Assembly (NCBI GenBank): GCA_964487685.1
Contig: CAZASA010000001.1
Location: 1-64,000 of the forward strand
Reading direction: 5' to 3'
Source of the DNA: JABDGZ01 sp964487685
Lineage (GTDB): Bacteria; Omnitrophota; Gorgyraeia; Zapsychrales; Fredricksoniimonadaceae
DNA length: 64,000 nucleotides
This document shows positions 52,547-61,116 of this stretch, piece by piece. The first letter of the stretch is position 1, and each line of letters begins with the position of its first letter. The notes beneath the pieces are model-generated. The model saw only the letters and a list, made by a program, of their open reading frames with translations, had not been told where the DNA came from and searched no databases. Both the position numbers and the translations under genes were made by a program.

Positions 52547-53577
52547 TATTCAGGATATTGATCTATTTTTTAATGATCTTGGCCCTTCACGGCTGTGCTG
52601 GAAGGCCGGTGGTGCCTTCCAACCCCCCGGAGGGAATTCCGCTGGCGGACATTTGTCAGCGATACCATGTTGCCTGGCAGTGGGATGGTGTCACCCAAGT
52701 TGTCTTGATGGAATATAAGGGCAATATATCCAAGGCATTAGTGGGATCTTCGGTAGTCTTGATCGGCCAGCATCAAATAAATTTAAGCGCGCCCCTGCGC
52801 CGTGAGAGCAGCACGATCTATGTCCCGGAAGATTTTGAATCCAAGGTCCTGGCCCCGTTCGGAATACCTATCGTCGGTCTTTCACCGATCGGGTCTTCCG
52901 CACGCGTGCATACGATCGTCCTTGATGCAGGTCATGGCGGCAAGGACCGCGGCACCATGTCCCCATACGGGGGAATGGATGAGAAAGAGATCGTCCTGGA
53001 TGTGGCCAAACGTCTAAGACAACTTTTAGAGAATGCCGGGATCAAGGTCATCATGACCCGTGACACGGATGATTTTATCTCCTTACCTGAGCGTACCATT
53101 ATTGCTTCCCGCAGTAATGCGGACTTGTTTGTGAGTATCCATGTCAATTCCAACCAGGACCATGCGGTAAGCGGGTTTCTGGTCTATTATCTCGATGCCA
53201 TCACCAAAAGAGGTTTGAATGAAGAGCAGCGAAAGGCCAATGAACATATATTCCTGGAGTCTTTGAGCGCTCAAGATACTAACGCCTTGCTTGGCATTGT
53301 CGCCGATATGATGGATTCCAACAAGACCGCGGAGTCGCAAAGGCTGGCAAGGACGATCGTCAGGGAAGCGCGAGAGGCCCCGGGGATCAAGGTACGCGGC
53401 GATGGCATGCGCCTTTGCAGGTTCTTTGTGGTGCGCAATACCTTGATACCAGCCGTACTTGTCGAGACTGGGTTTTTGTCCAACCGGCCGGAGCATAACA
53501 AATTGGTATCGTCGATATACCGTCAGAAATTAGCCGAGACCATTGCCCGGGGAATCCTGGATTATGCCAATGAATGA
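52543..53577 (+). CDS. N-acetylmuramoyl-L-alanine amidase (AmiC type)
   Basis: 344 residues. The N-terminus ends LALHGC, a near-lipobox with Cys18, so it may be a lipoprotein. Residues 30-115 resemble a copper amine oxidase-like/AMIN substrate domain. The Amidase_3 domain has VLDAGHGGKDRG (His131), MDEKEIVLDVA (Glu147), FVSIHVNSN (His200) and VETGFLSN with the catalytic Glu. It cleaves peptide stems from peptidoglycan in the periplasm. ATGA overlap with the secretin gene. Confidence 0.92.
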   Translation: MIFRILIYFLMILALHGCAGRPVVPSNPPEGIPLADICQRYHVAWQWDGVTQVVLMEYKGNISKALVGSSVVLIGQHQINLSAPLRRESSTIYVPEDFESKVLAPFGIPIVGLSPIGSSARVHTIVLDAGHGGKDRGTMSPYGGMDEKEIVLDVAKRLRQLLENAGIKVIMTRDTDDFISLPERTIIASRSNADLFVSIHVNSNQDHAVSGFLVYYLDAITKRGLNEEQRKANEHIFLESLSAQDTNALLGIVADMMDSNKTAESQRLARTIVREAREAPGIKVRGDGMRLCRFFVVRNTLIPAVLVETGFLSNRPEHNKLVSSIYRQKLAETIARGILDYANE

Positions 53578-54379
53578 TCGTTCCCAAGAGCCAATTGGTG
53601 TTTTTGATTCCGGTTTAGGCGGTTTGACGGTTGTCAAAGAGCTCATTCATCATCTGCCCAACGAACGGATCGTATATTTCGGTGACACGGCGCGTGTGCC
53701 CTACGGCACCAAATCCGCGGAAACGATCATCCGGTACTCACGGGAGATCGTGCGGGCTTTATTGAAATATAAGATCAAGCTGCTGGTCGTGGCGTGCAAC
53801 ACCGCTTCTTCGCTGGCATTGGATGTTTTGAAAAAAGAATTTAGATTGCCGATCTTAGGCGTGATCGAGCCGGGGGCCAGAAAAGCCGCTGCGATCACCC
53901 GCAATAAGAAGGTCGGCATCATCGCCACCTCATCGACGGTAAAAAGCGGCAAATATGCCAGGAAACTGGTCCAATGGGACAAAAATATCAAGGTCACCAG
54001 CCAGTCTTGCCCTTTATTTGTGCCTTTGGTCGAGGAAGGATGGTTCGATCATACGGTGACCTATCAGGTGGCCCAACACTATTTGAAGGACATGAAAAAA
54101 AATAAGGTGGACACCTTAATATTAGGGTGCACGCATTATCCGCTGCTCAAAGAAGTCCTGCATAATGTCATGGGTCCCAAGGTCCAGTTGGTGGATTCAG
54201 CTCAGGAAGTGGCTTTGCAAGTCAAAGACCTTCTGGCCAAGGAAAGGTTATTAAGGACGCGTTTTAGGCCAGGCCAACATATGTTCATTGTCACGGATGA
54301 ACCGAAACAGTTTCAGCGGATGGCCTCCAGGTTTTTAGGCGGGGGAGTTAAACAAGTAAGGAGATATACCTATGTTTGA
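53564..54379 (+). CDS. murI: Glutamate racemase
   Basis: About 271 residues. IGVFDSGLGGLTVVKEL, VYFGDTARVPYGTKS, LVVACNTASSLAL (catalytic Cys) and LILGCTHYPLLKEVL (second catalytic Cys) are all intact. The start may be the ATG at 53564 or the one at 53570; both overlap the amidase end. It makes D-glutamate for peptidoglycan. Confidence 0.95.
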   Translation: MPMNDRSQEPIGVFDSGLGGLTVVKELIHHLPNERIVYFGDTARVPYGTKSAETIIRYSREIVRALLKYKIKLLVVACNTASSLALDVLKKEFRLPILGVIEPGARKAAAITRNKKVGIIATSSTVKSGKYARKLVQWDKNIKVTSQSCPLFVPLVEEGWFDHTVTYQVAQHYLKDMKKNKVDTLILGCTHYPLLKEVLHNVMGPKVQLVDSAQEVALQVKDLLAKERLLRTRFRPGQHMFIVTDEPKQFQRMASRFLGGGVKQVRRYTYV

Positions 54380-54734
54380 GGTCACGGTGCGTGATGCCTT
54401 TGCCTCTGCCCATCAGTTGCACGGCTACGACGGCCCATGCAAGGACATGCATGGGCATACCTGGAAGGTAGAAGTGACCGTTAGCGGCAACAATTTGGAT
54501 GAGGTAGGGTTATTGGCAGATTTCAAAGTCCTAAAGAACAAACTTAAGGAAGTCCTATCGCCCCTGGACCATGTGGTGCTCAATGACCTTCCGGCTTTTA
54601 AAGGGGCCAATCCCACGACTGAAAATATAGCCCGATATCTTTATCATGCCCTGGGCGGCCAATGCGCGCCGTTGATGGTCAAGCAAGTGCAGGTCTGGGA
54701 ATCTGAAACAGCGAGTGTCATTTATTATGAATAA
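54372..54734 (+). CDS. queD: 6-carboxy-5,6,7,8-tetrahydropterin synthase
   Basis: 120 residues. Zinc ligands His14 (FASAHQL), His27 and His29 (DMHGHTW), catalytic Cys23 (GPCKDMH). LADFKVLKNKLKEVLSPLDH and NPTTENIARYLYHAL are family blocks. It turns dihydroneopterin triphosphate into 6-carboxytetrahydropterin, the first dedicated step after FolE. Overlaps murI by eight bases. Confidence 0.94.
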   Translation: MFEVTVRDAFASAHQLHGYDGPCKDMHGHTWKVEVTVSGNNLDEVGLLADFKVLKNKLKEVLSPLDHVVLNDLPAFKGANPTTENIARYLYHALGGQCAPLMVKQVQVWESETASVIYYE

Positions 54735-55398
54735 GAAAGCCGTGATCCTTCTTTCCGGAGGATTGGATTCCTCGACAACACTTTATTATGCAGCTGCTCA
54801 AGGGTATGAATGCCATTGTTTGGTATTCGATTATGGCCAGAAACATAAGAAAGAGATCATCCAGGCCAGGGCTGTCGCCCGCAAGGCCGGCTGCCAGATC
54901 TATAGCGTCAAGATCTCCTTACCCTGGAAAGGCTCAGCCCTTTTAGATAACAAGATTGGCATCCCACGAAACAGGTCATTGAAGACACTAGGGATCCCGG
55001 TCACCTATGTTCCAGGACGGAATATCATTTTTTTGAGCTTTGCGGCATCATTCGCCGAGGCTATCGGTGCCAAGACGATCTTTATTGGCGCCAATGCCGT
55101 GGATTATTCCGGCTATCCTGACTGCCGGCCTGAATTTATCCGGTCCTATCAAGCCATGCTGGCACAGGGCCTTAAGACTTCCGTCGAAGGCAAGAAGATC
55201 AAGGTAATGACCCCGCTGATCCATTTGAGTAAGGCCAAGATCGTGGCATTGGCGGTCAAATTAAAAGTGCCCTTGCATTTGACCTGGTCGTGTTATAACG
55301 GGCAATCAAAGCCTTGCGGCGTTTGTGATAGCTGCCGCCTGAGGGCACAAGGTTTTGCCCAAGCTAAAATCAAGGACTTGGCCATCGATGAAAGCTAA
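54727..55398 (+). CDS. queC: 7-cyano-7-deazaguanine (preQ0) synthase
   Basis: About 223 residues from the ATG at 54727. LLSGGLDSSTTLYYA is the PP-loop; FDYGQKHKKEI, YVPGRNIIFLSFAASFAEA and IGANAVDYSGYPDCRPEFI are conserved; CYNGQSKPCGVCDSCRLR carries the four zinc cysteines. It converts carboxydeazaguanine to preQ0 with ammonia and ATP. Overlaps queD by eight bases. Confidence 0.95.
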   Translation: MNKKAVILLSGGLDSSTTLYYAAAQGYECHCLVFDYGQKHKKEIIQARAVARKAGCQIYSVKISLPWKGSALLDNKIGIPRNRSLKTLGIPVTYVPGRNIIFLSFAASFAEAIGAKTIFIGANAVDYSGYPDCRPEFIRSYQAMLAQGLKTSVEGKKIKVMTPLIHLSKAKIVALAVKLKVPLHLTWSCYNGQSKPCGVCDSCRLRAQGFAQAKIKDLAIDES

Positions 55399-56077
55399 AA
55401 TTTTAGAAATATTCCCCTCCATCCAGGGCGAGGGCAAGTATGTCGGTGCGCCTCAGGTCTTTGTCCGATTTTTTGAGTGCAATATGCATTGTGTCTGGTG
55501 TGATACGCCGGCTTCCATTGGTGACGGCAAGCGCGTCTACCAGGAGCTTGGCCTGAAGGAAGTCCTGGCCCAAGTCAATGAATTGTATGGCAATGCGCAT
55601 TCTGTCAGTATTACCGGCGGAGAACCGTTATTGCAGAAGGATTTCTTGAAAAGTTTTTGCCATTCTCTGCGACGGGAAGGCAAGAAGGTCTATCTAGACA
55701 CCAATGGCACCTTGCCGTTGGCTTTAAAAGAATTGATCAAGGACATTGATATAATCGCCATGGACATCAAATTGCCTTCGTCCACCCGGCAAAAAGCATT
55801 TTGGCTGGAACATCAGCAATTTTTAAAGATCGCTTTGCGTAAGGAAGTTTTTGTCAAAGTGGTAATCTCCCTTAACACGCATTTGGGGGAGGTCCTTAAA
55901 GCGGCCAAATTGGTGGCGGACATTGATCCTGCTGTCCCCTTTATCCTCCAGCCTAATTATCTGGATATGAAAAAGGGGATCATCGAGGAATGTTTGCGTT
56001 ATCAAAAATCATGTGCAAAAATCCTTAAAGACGTTAGAATACTGCCTCAAGTCCACAAGTTTATGAAGTTGCGCTGA
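55388..56077 (+). CDS. queE: 7-carboxy-7-deazaguanine synthase (radical SAM)
   Basis: 229 residues from the ATG at 55388, overlapping queC by 11 bases (a longer frame to 55355 adds non-conserved residues). EIFPSIQGEGKYVGAPQVFV and FFECNMHCVWCDTP contain the CxxxCxxC cluster; VSITGGEPLLQ and VYLDTNGTLPL follow. It contracts carboxytetrahydropterin to CDG. Confidence 0.94.
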   Translation: MKAKILEIFPSIQGEGKYVGAPQVFVRFFECNMHCVWCDTPASIGDGKRVYQELGLKEVLAQVNELYGNAHSVSITGGEPLLQKDFLKSFCHSLRREGKKVYLDTNGTLPLALKELIKDIDIIAMDIKLPSSTRQKAFWLEHQQFLKIALRKEVFVKVVISLNTHLGEVLKAAKLVADIDPAVPFILQPNYLDMKKGIIEECLRYQKSCAKILKDVRILPQVHKFMKLR

Positions 56078-56084
56078 AAAAAAT

Positions 56085-56489
56085 ATGAAAAAAACAAGCA
56101 CCTACGAAGGCCGTCAAAAAAATATCCGCTCCCTTAAGATGCCGGATATCGAAGTGTGGGAAAATCAATATTCCGATCGCAATTACGTCGTGGATTTGAC
56201 TATCCCTGAATTCACCTGCATCTGTCCCAAAACAGCATTGCCGGATTTTGCCTTGATCAAGGTCAGCTACACGCCAGCCAAGCGGTGCCTGGAATTAAAA
56301 TCGTTAAAATTGTATCTCGTGGAATACCGGAATGTCGGTATTTTTCATGAGCATCTTGTTAATAAATTATTGGATGACCTGGTCAAAGCCTGCCATCCCC
56401 GCTGGATGCGCATTGAGGTGACGATGAACCCGCGCGGCGGCATTGGTACAATTGTTACAGTGGAATATCCAAGGAAAAGGAAATCATGA
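56085..56489 (+). CDS. queF: NADPH-dependent preQ0 reductase
   Basis: 134 residues, single-module QueF. PEFTCICPKTALPDFA holds the catalytic Cys47 and Asp54; LELKSLKLYLVEYRNVGIFH is the substrate-side block. It reduces preQ0 to preQ1, so queD-C-E-F here give the route from the pterin to preQ1 in one operon. folE and tgt are outside the window. Confidence 0.95.
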   Translation: MKKTSTYEGRQKNIRSLKMPDIEVWENQYSDRNYVVDLTIPEFTCICPKTALPDFALIKVSYTPAKRCLELKSLKLYLVEYRNVGIFHEHLVNKLLDDLVKACHPRWMRIEVTMNPRGGIGTIVTVEYPRKRKS

Positions 56490-57208
56490 AAAGACCGGAC
56501 GGACGTAGACCTGACCAATTGCGCAAGATCAGGGTCACCAAGAATTATATGAAGAATGCGGAAGGTTCCTGTTTGATCGAATTTGGTGAAACCAAGGTTA
56601 TTTGTACCGCATCAGTGGAAGAGGGTGTGCCGCCATTCCTTAAAGGTTCCGGCAAAGGTTGGGTGACCGCGGAATACGGGATGCTGCCGCGTTCCTGCAC
56701 CAGCCGTATCCGGCGTGAGAAGACCTCCGGACGTACCGAGGAGATCCAGCGTTTGGTGGGGCGCAGTTTGCGTTCTGTCGTTAACATGGATAAATTGGGC
56801 GAACGCACCATCCGCATTGATTGCGATGTGCTTCAAGGTGATGGGGGGACACGGACAGCTTCCATTACCGGCGGCTTCATTGCCCTGGCCGATGCTATAC
56901 TTTGGATGAACCAACAAAAGATGATCGATGAAGTCCCGATCAAGGATTTCGTTGCTGCTATCAGCGTTGGTATTTATCAAGGCGTTAATGTCCTGGACTT
57001 GAATTATATTGAGGACTCAAAAGCTGATGTGGACATGAATGTGGTGATGATAGGCGCTGGTCAATTTGTCGAGGTACAGGGCACCGGTGAAGGCGGCACT
57101 TTTTCTGAGGCCCAAATGAAGGGTTTGCTGGGGCTGGCCCGCCGCGGTATAAAAGAACTTTTAAACATCCAAAAAAAGAACCTGCCTAAGTTAAGGATCA
57201 AGCCGTGA
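56486..57208 (+). CDS. rph: Ribonuclease PH
   Basis: 240 residues. MKRPDGRRPDQLRKI, GWVTAEYGMLPRSC, EIQRLVGRSLRSVV, IDCDVLQGDGGTRTASITGG and GEGGTFSEAQMKGLL are the diagnostic blocks. A phosphorolytic 3' exoribonuclease that trims tRNA ends. ATGA overlap with queF. Confidence 0.96.
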   Translation: MKRPDGRRPDQLRKIRVTKNYMKNAEGSCLIEFGETKVICTASVEEGVPPFLKGSGKGWVTAEYGMLPRSCTSRIRREKTSGRTEEIQRLVGRSLRSVVNMDKLGERTIRIDCDVLQGDGGTRTASITGGFIALADAILWMNQQKMIDEVPIKDFVAAISVGIYQGVNVLDLNYIEDSKADVDMNVVMIGAGQFVEVQGTGEGGTFSEAQMKGLLGLARRGIKELLNIQKKNLPKLRIKP

Positions 57209-57801
57209 AGGAGTTGATCGTTGCTTCCCGCAATAAGGGCAAGGTCAAAGAGATCATTGCCTTATTGGAAGGCCTGCCTTTCAAGGTCACCTCACTTTTA
57301 GAGCATCCTCATATTCCTGATATTATTGAAGACGGAAAAACATATCGTGCCAATGCCTTGAAAAAAGCTATGGCCGTTGCCTTGGCAACGGGTAAGATGA
57401 CCATGTCCGATGATTCAGGCATTGAAGTCAAATACCTTAACAATGCCCCAGGCATTTATTCTGCCCGTTTTGCCGGCGAAGGGGCCAGCGAGAAAGCCCG
57501 GAACAAGAAACTATTCGCGATGCTCAAAGGGGTGCCAATGCACAAGCGCCAGGCACGTTACCGTTGTGTCATCGCCCTGGTCAATGGCAAGGGGCAAGAA
57601 TTAGGGGTGGTCCAGGGCACTTGCAGCGGTTATGTCACGACCAAGGACTTGGGCGAAAATGGGTTTGGTTTTGATCCGCTCTTCCTTCTTAAGCGCTATA
57701 ATAAGACTTTTGGCCAATTACCGTCTGAATTGAAGGCCAAGATCTCCCATCGGGCCCGTGCCCTGAAGAAATTCCGCAAACTGTTAGACCGTATTATTTA
57801 A
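57205..57801 (+). CDS. rdgB: XTP/dITP diphosphatase (RdgB/HAM1)
   Basis: 198 residues starting with GTG at 57205, inside the rph stop (GTGA). ASRNKGKVKEIIALL, MSDDSGIEV with the catalytic Asp, YSARFAGEGAS and NGFGFDPLFLL are conserved, and ISHRARALKKF ends the family. Removes inosine and xanthosine triphosphates from the nucleotide pool. The rph-rdgB order is common in many phyla. Confidence 0.95.
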   Translation: MKELIVASRNKGKVKEIIALLEGLPFKVTSLLEHPHIPDIIEDGKTYRANALKKAMAVALATGKMTMSDDSGIEVKYLNNAPGIYSARFAGEGASEKARNKKLFAMLKGVPMHKRQARYRCVIALVNGKGQELGVVQGTCSGYVTTKDLGENGFGFDPLFLLKRYNKTFGQLPSELKAKISHRARALKKFRKLLDRII

Positions 57802-57813
57802 TGCCGGGTTTGA

Positions 57814-60800
57814 TCATTCCAAGAGATTCTTAAACAGGGTGTTGATGACCTGAGGGACGGATATTTTCCGTTTAAATTTGGGATCTGAGATCTTATCGTA
57901 AATGCGGATGTTTAAGGAGCTGAGCACATCATGGGCAACTTCCGGGACAACGCCGGAGCTTAGGTCCACGGACATGTTCAGATCGCAGACCTGGTCAAAA
58001 TTGACCCACCCTTTTCCTAAGAGCACGATGGTGGGGCCTTTGAGCCTTAAATTATCAGTCATGATCTTTTGGTTCTCGATCCTAAAATTACTTTCCACAT
58101 CGGTGATCTGCACCTGCCCCAGGCGCAGGGCATCATTAAGGACGCTCAATAAACCTTTGAACAGGTTGAATTCCGCTAAAAATCCGTCCCGGATCGCCAG
58201 AGAACCGGAAGCGTGCAGATTATTCTTAAAATCAGCGATGGTTCCATGGGCCAAGGTCGTCAGAAAGAATTTCCCGTCGATCTCTTCCATTTTAAGGGGG
58301 GAATCCATTTTTAATTGGTGCATATCGGTATTTTCAATGTTAAAGGCCACATCATAGGGCATGCCCTTGGCCGACAGGTCAAGGGAACCCACGGCATGCA
58401 TGATGCCGTCGTAAAATTTCCCGTCAAGGCTAAAACTTTTGACCCTGCCCTCATCCTGATGGATACGGATTATCATATCTGTCAGTTTATAACCCTTAAT
58501 AGCCACGATCGGGCTGGTCAGCTGGGCATTTAATCGATAATTTTTCCAATCCAGGGCAGTGCCTTTAAGATCAGCAGACAAACTCAGGATCCCGGTGGGA
58601 GCCAAATATTGAAAACTAGCCTTTTGTTGGGAGGGGAGGGCCTTTATTAAATCTTCTAAAAGCATCGAAATCTTGCTGTTGATAATAAACACAGGTCCTA
58701 TATCCGGTATCAAGGTGATGGTCCCGGTACTGTTAAAGGCTGCGTTTAAATAAGTGCCTGTTAATGCATTGATCGTGATCAGGTCATGGTCTTTGACAAG
58801 ATCAGCTTTAAGCTGCAGGTGGGGCCCCATTAGGGTGGTCATTATCTTGGGATTTTTAAAATTATGTAAATTCCCGGATAAAGAGTAATTTTTGCCTTGG
58901 TAGTCAGCAGTAAAGTCATGCCATTTGAGCGAATCAGGAGTGGCTTCAATAATGCCGCTGATATTCCTGACCCTTTGATGGAGTTTGCTGCTGGCAACAT
59001 TCATTGCTTTGACAGAAGCGACAGCCAGGATTTGACCTGCAAGAGGGTCAGAAGCCAACCCTTCAAATTTGACCTTGACGGAACTTGACCCATCGATGCT
59101 TAGGCCGTATTGACGGACTAATTGAGGAGCAAAGTCCTTGATCTTAGAAAGGTCCAACTCATCGGCCTCTACGACGATATTCAGAAGGGGGGCCTTGAAA
59201 TTCTTCACGGTACCGTTGATACGCACAGCAGTATCAAGAACGTCGGCGGACAGGGCGTTAATGGTGGCTTCGTCATTTTGGAAATCAGCATCTAATTCGA
59301 CATTATCAAGGGAGTGGAAAGGAGCAAACCCCCTGATCTGGCCATTGGAAAGGGTAATGGACCCTTTATAGGTCAACTTGGAAGGGTCATCTAAAGGCAA
59401 TTGCAGGCTCAATTCCAACTGCGGGTCAGCTTCGATGGCCTTATCATCATTTAAAACAAGTTTTGTCTTTAAGAAATCAAAGATACCGGATACTTTGATG
59501 ACATTCTCGTCCAAGTTGAAGGACAATTTATTCGCCTTGGCCGACGTAGCGATCAGGTCGTTTTTACCAAGATGCATGGAGGCCTCCTCAAGAGACAGCT
59601 TGGTTTCCAAGGAGACGTTTTTTTGGTCAACGATGTTCAATTGGATATTTTCCAGAAGGATATGTTGACTGTTGAATTTATTGTCTTTGAGACTGGTAGT
59701 AAAATTATCAGCCTGAAGTTCCCCTTGAAGCCAGATATTATTATCATCTTTCATTTGCATGCGCACTGATCTAAGTGAGATGTCCCCCTGGAGTTTTTGA
59801 TCAGGCCATTGAACAAAAAGCCCCTTGGTCATAATATTACCGATGGACTGGACGCCTGTTTTGTCCTTCGTTATCCTTATATTATCCAGGGCGATCTCGT
59901 CAAGCTGGACCTGACGGTCGTCTTGCCGTACAAAAATATTTTGCGCATGAAGGGACCCATTGAAGGCGACCCCGTCCTTGGTCAATTCAAAATCATTCAC
60001 CCCCGCCTGGACACTACCGCCGGCAGAAAGCCCTGGGACCCTGGTCTGGACATGGCTTAAATCCATTTGGCCGCGGGCTATGATGTTCCCATTTAGATAT
60101 TGTGCGTCCAAACCATGGATATCGATATTGCCTTTAAAATTTTGGCCTTGACTGGTGATATTCAGGTCCTGCATGAGCACATTTCCCTGAGCAGTGGTTT
60201 TATCTTGAGCGTAAGTTATGTTCAGGTCGATCGCTGTAATAACTCCGCTTTCCATATGAACATCGGGAATATTGATCAAGGACAGATAGGAGGCGGTATC
60301 AATATTCTTCAGATGGATCTGAGCCTGAGTATTCTTGGTGAAAGGCTGATAATAAACCGTGGCTCCCACAAAACCTTTTTTCCGGGGTATGTCCGCGGTA
60401 AAATCATAGCTGATCCATTTATAGGAAAGTGACAGTTTTAGGTTGATATTATCAAAGTATTCGCTCCATAGCTGCGGGCTGGACGCATCATCCACCAGCA
60501 GCTTCCCATCACTAATAGAGATCCCTCCCCAGGCAACCACTACGGAAGGAGAGCCGGGGGATTGGCCAAGGACCGGTGTAGAGGCAGCAGATGTGCCAGC
60601 CGCTGATGAGGGCAATATATCGCTGAAATTCCAGGTATCTTGGGACGTGCGTATCAAATGCACCGAGGGGGAACGTACATTGATATAAGGGATAGTGATC
60701 CTATATTGTTTAATGCCCGGGAAAATAATAATGCCGAAAGACACTTGTTGGGCCTGGGCGAAGACAGTACTATCGGGGCCATTGTCATAGACCTTGATCT

Positions 60801-60996
60801 TATCAATGATAAATCCCCGGACCCAGTTAAAGTGGATAGAGCCTATCTCTACTTTACGCTTAAGGATCTCTTCAATACGCTCAACGGCTATCTTTTTGAT
60901 CAACCGGGGGAATATGACGCGGTTTATGTAAGAAGTCAGGGCCGAAATAAAAAATATGACGCTAAAGGCGATAATTAATACTTTCTTATACTTCAT
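57814..60996 (-). CDS. AsmA-like (DUF748/TamB-related) envelope protein
   Basis: 1060 residues. One N-terminal membrane helix (about 6-24) anchors a very long beta-rich periplasmic body. KIAVERIEEILKRKVEIGSI and KQYRITIPYINVRSPSVHLI near the start, and SLAIRDGFLAEFNLFKGLLS with MTDNLRLKGPTIVLLGKGWV near the end, fit the AsmA family. Such proteins bridge the periplasm and are implicated in lipid transport or outer-membrane assembly. Ends 12 bases from the convergent rdgB with no visible terminator. ATG at 60996 has no ribosome site. Confidence 0.85.
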   Translation of the reverse strand: MKYKKVLIIAFSVIFFISALTSYINRVIFPRLIKKIAVERIEEILKRKVEIGSIHFNWVRGFIIDKIKVYDNGPDSTVFAQAQQVSFGIIIFPGIKQYRITIPYINVRSPSVHLIRTSQDTWNFSDILPSSAAGTSAASTPVLGQSPGSPSVVVAWGGISISDGKLLVDDASSPQLWSEYFDNINLKLSLSYKWISYDFTADIPRKKGFVGATVYYQPFTKNTQAQIHLKNIDTASYLSLINIPDVHMESGVITAIDLNITYAQDKTTAQGNVLMQDLNITSQGQNFKGNIDIHGLDAQYLNGNIIARGQMDLSHVQTRVPGLSAGGSVQAGVNDFELTKDGVAFNGSLHAQNIFVRQDDRQVQLDEIALDNIRITKDKTGVQSIGNIMTKGLFVQWPDQKLQGDISLRSVRMQMKDDNNIWLQGELQADNFTTSLKDNKFNSQHILLENIQLNIVDQKNVSLETKLSLEEASMHLGKNDLIATSAKANKLSFNLDENVIKVSGIFDFLKTKLVLNDDKAIEADPQLELSLQLPLDDPSKLTYKGSITLSNGQIRGFAPFHSLDNVELDADFQNDEATINALSADVLDTAVRINGTVKNFKAPLLNIVVEADELDLSKIKDFAPQLVRQYGLSIDGSSSVKVKFEGLASDPLAGQILAVASVKAMNVASSKLHQRVRNISGIIEATPDSLKWHDFTADYQGKNYSLSGNLHNFKNPKIMTTLMGPHLQLKADLVKDHDLITINALTGTYLNAAFNSTGTITLIPDIGPVFIINSKISMLLEDLIKALPSQQKASFQYLAPTGILSLSADLKGTALDWKNYRLNAQLTSPIVAIKGYKLTDMIIRIHQDEGRVKSFSLDGKFYDGIMHAVGSLDLSAKGMPYDVAFNIENTDMHQLKMDSPLKMEEIDGKFFLTTLAHGTIADFKNNLHASGSLAIRDGFLAEFNLFKGLLSVLNDALRLGQVQITDVESNFRIENQKIMTDNLRLKGPTIVLLGKGWVNFDQVCDLNMSVDLSSGVVPEVAHDVLSSLNIRIYDKISDPKFKRKISVPQVINTLFKNLLE

Positions 60997-61006
60997 ATAG
61001 ATGTAT

Positions 61007-61034
61007 ATTATACACGGGTTATTTTTGATTTCAA
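61007..61034 (-). promoter_or_regulatory. Promoter of the AsmA-like gene (minus strand)
   Basis: Minus-strand TTGAAA (61034-61029), 16-base spacer, TATAAT (61012-61007), matching consensus at five and six of six. Predicted start of transcription is about four bases before the ATG at 60996, so the mRNA would be nearly leaderless. Confidence 0.8.
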
Positions 61035-61053
61035 TGGTAAGGCATGTTATACT
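61025..61053 (+). promoter_or_regulatory. Promoter of the YfhO-like gene
   Basis: TTGATT (61025-61030), 17-base spacer, TATACT (61048-61053), matching at four and five of six. Its -35 box overlaps that of the divergent AsmA-like gene at 61029-61030. AAGGAG (61104-61109) serves the TTG start at 61117. Confidence 0.75.
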
Positions 61054-61116
61054 GAAATTTTCTTCACATAATTTTGATCAGCGACGATAAATGTCCTAAC
61101 AATAAGGAGAAAAAGT

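Noticed and set aside
57902..60978. Many + strand open frames of 60-150 codons opposite the AsmA-like gene
   Set aside because: They mirror one long intact minus-strand gene, share its codon rhythm in the complement, and have no ribosome sites or recognisable motifs.
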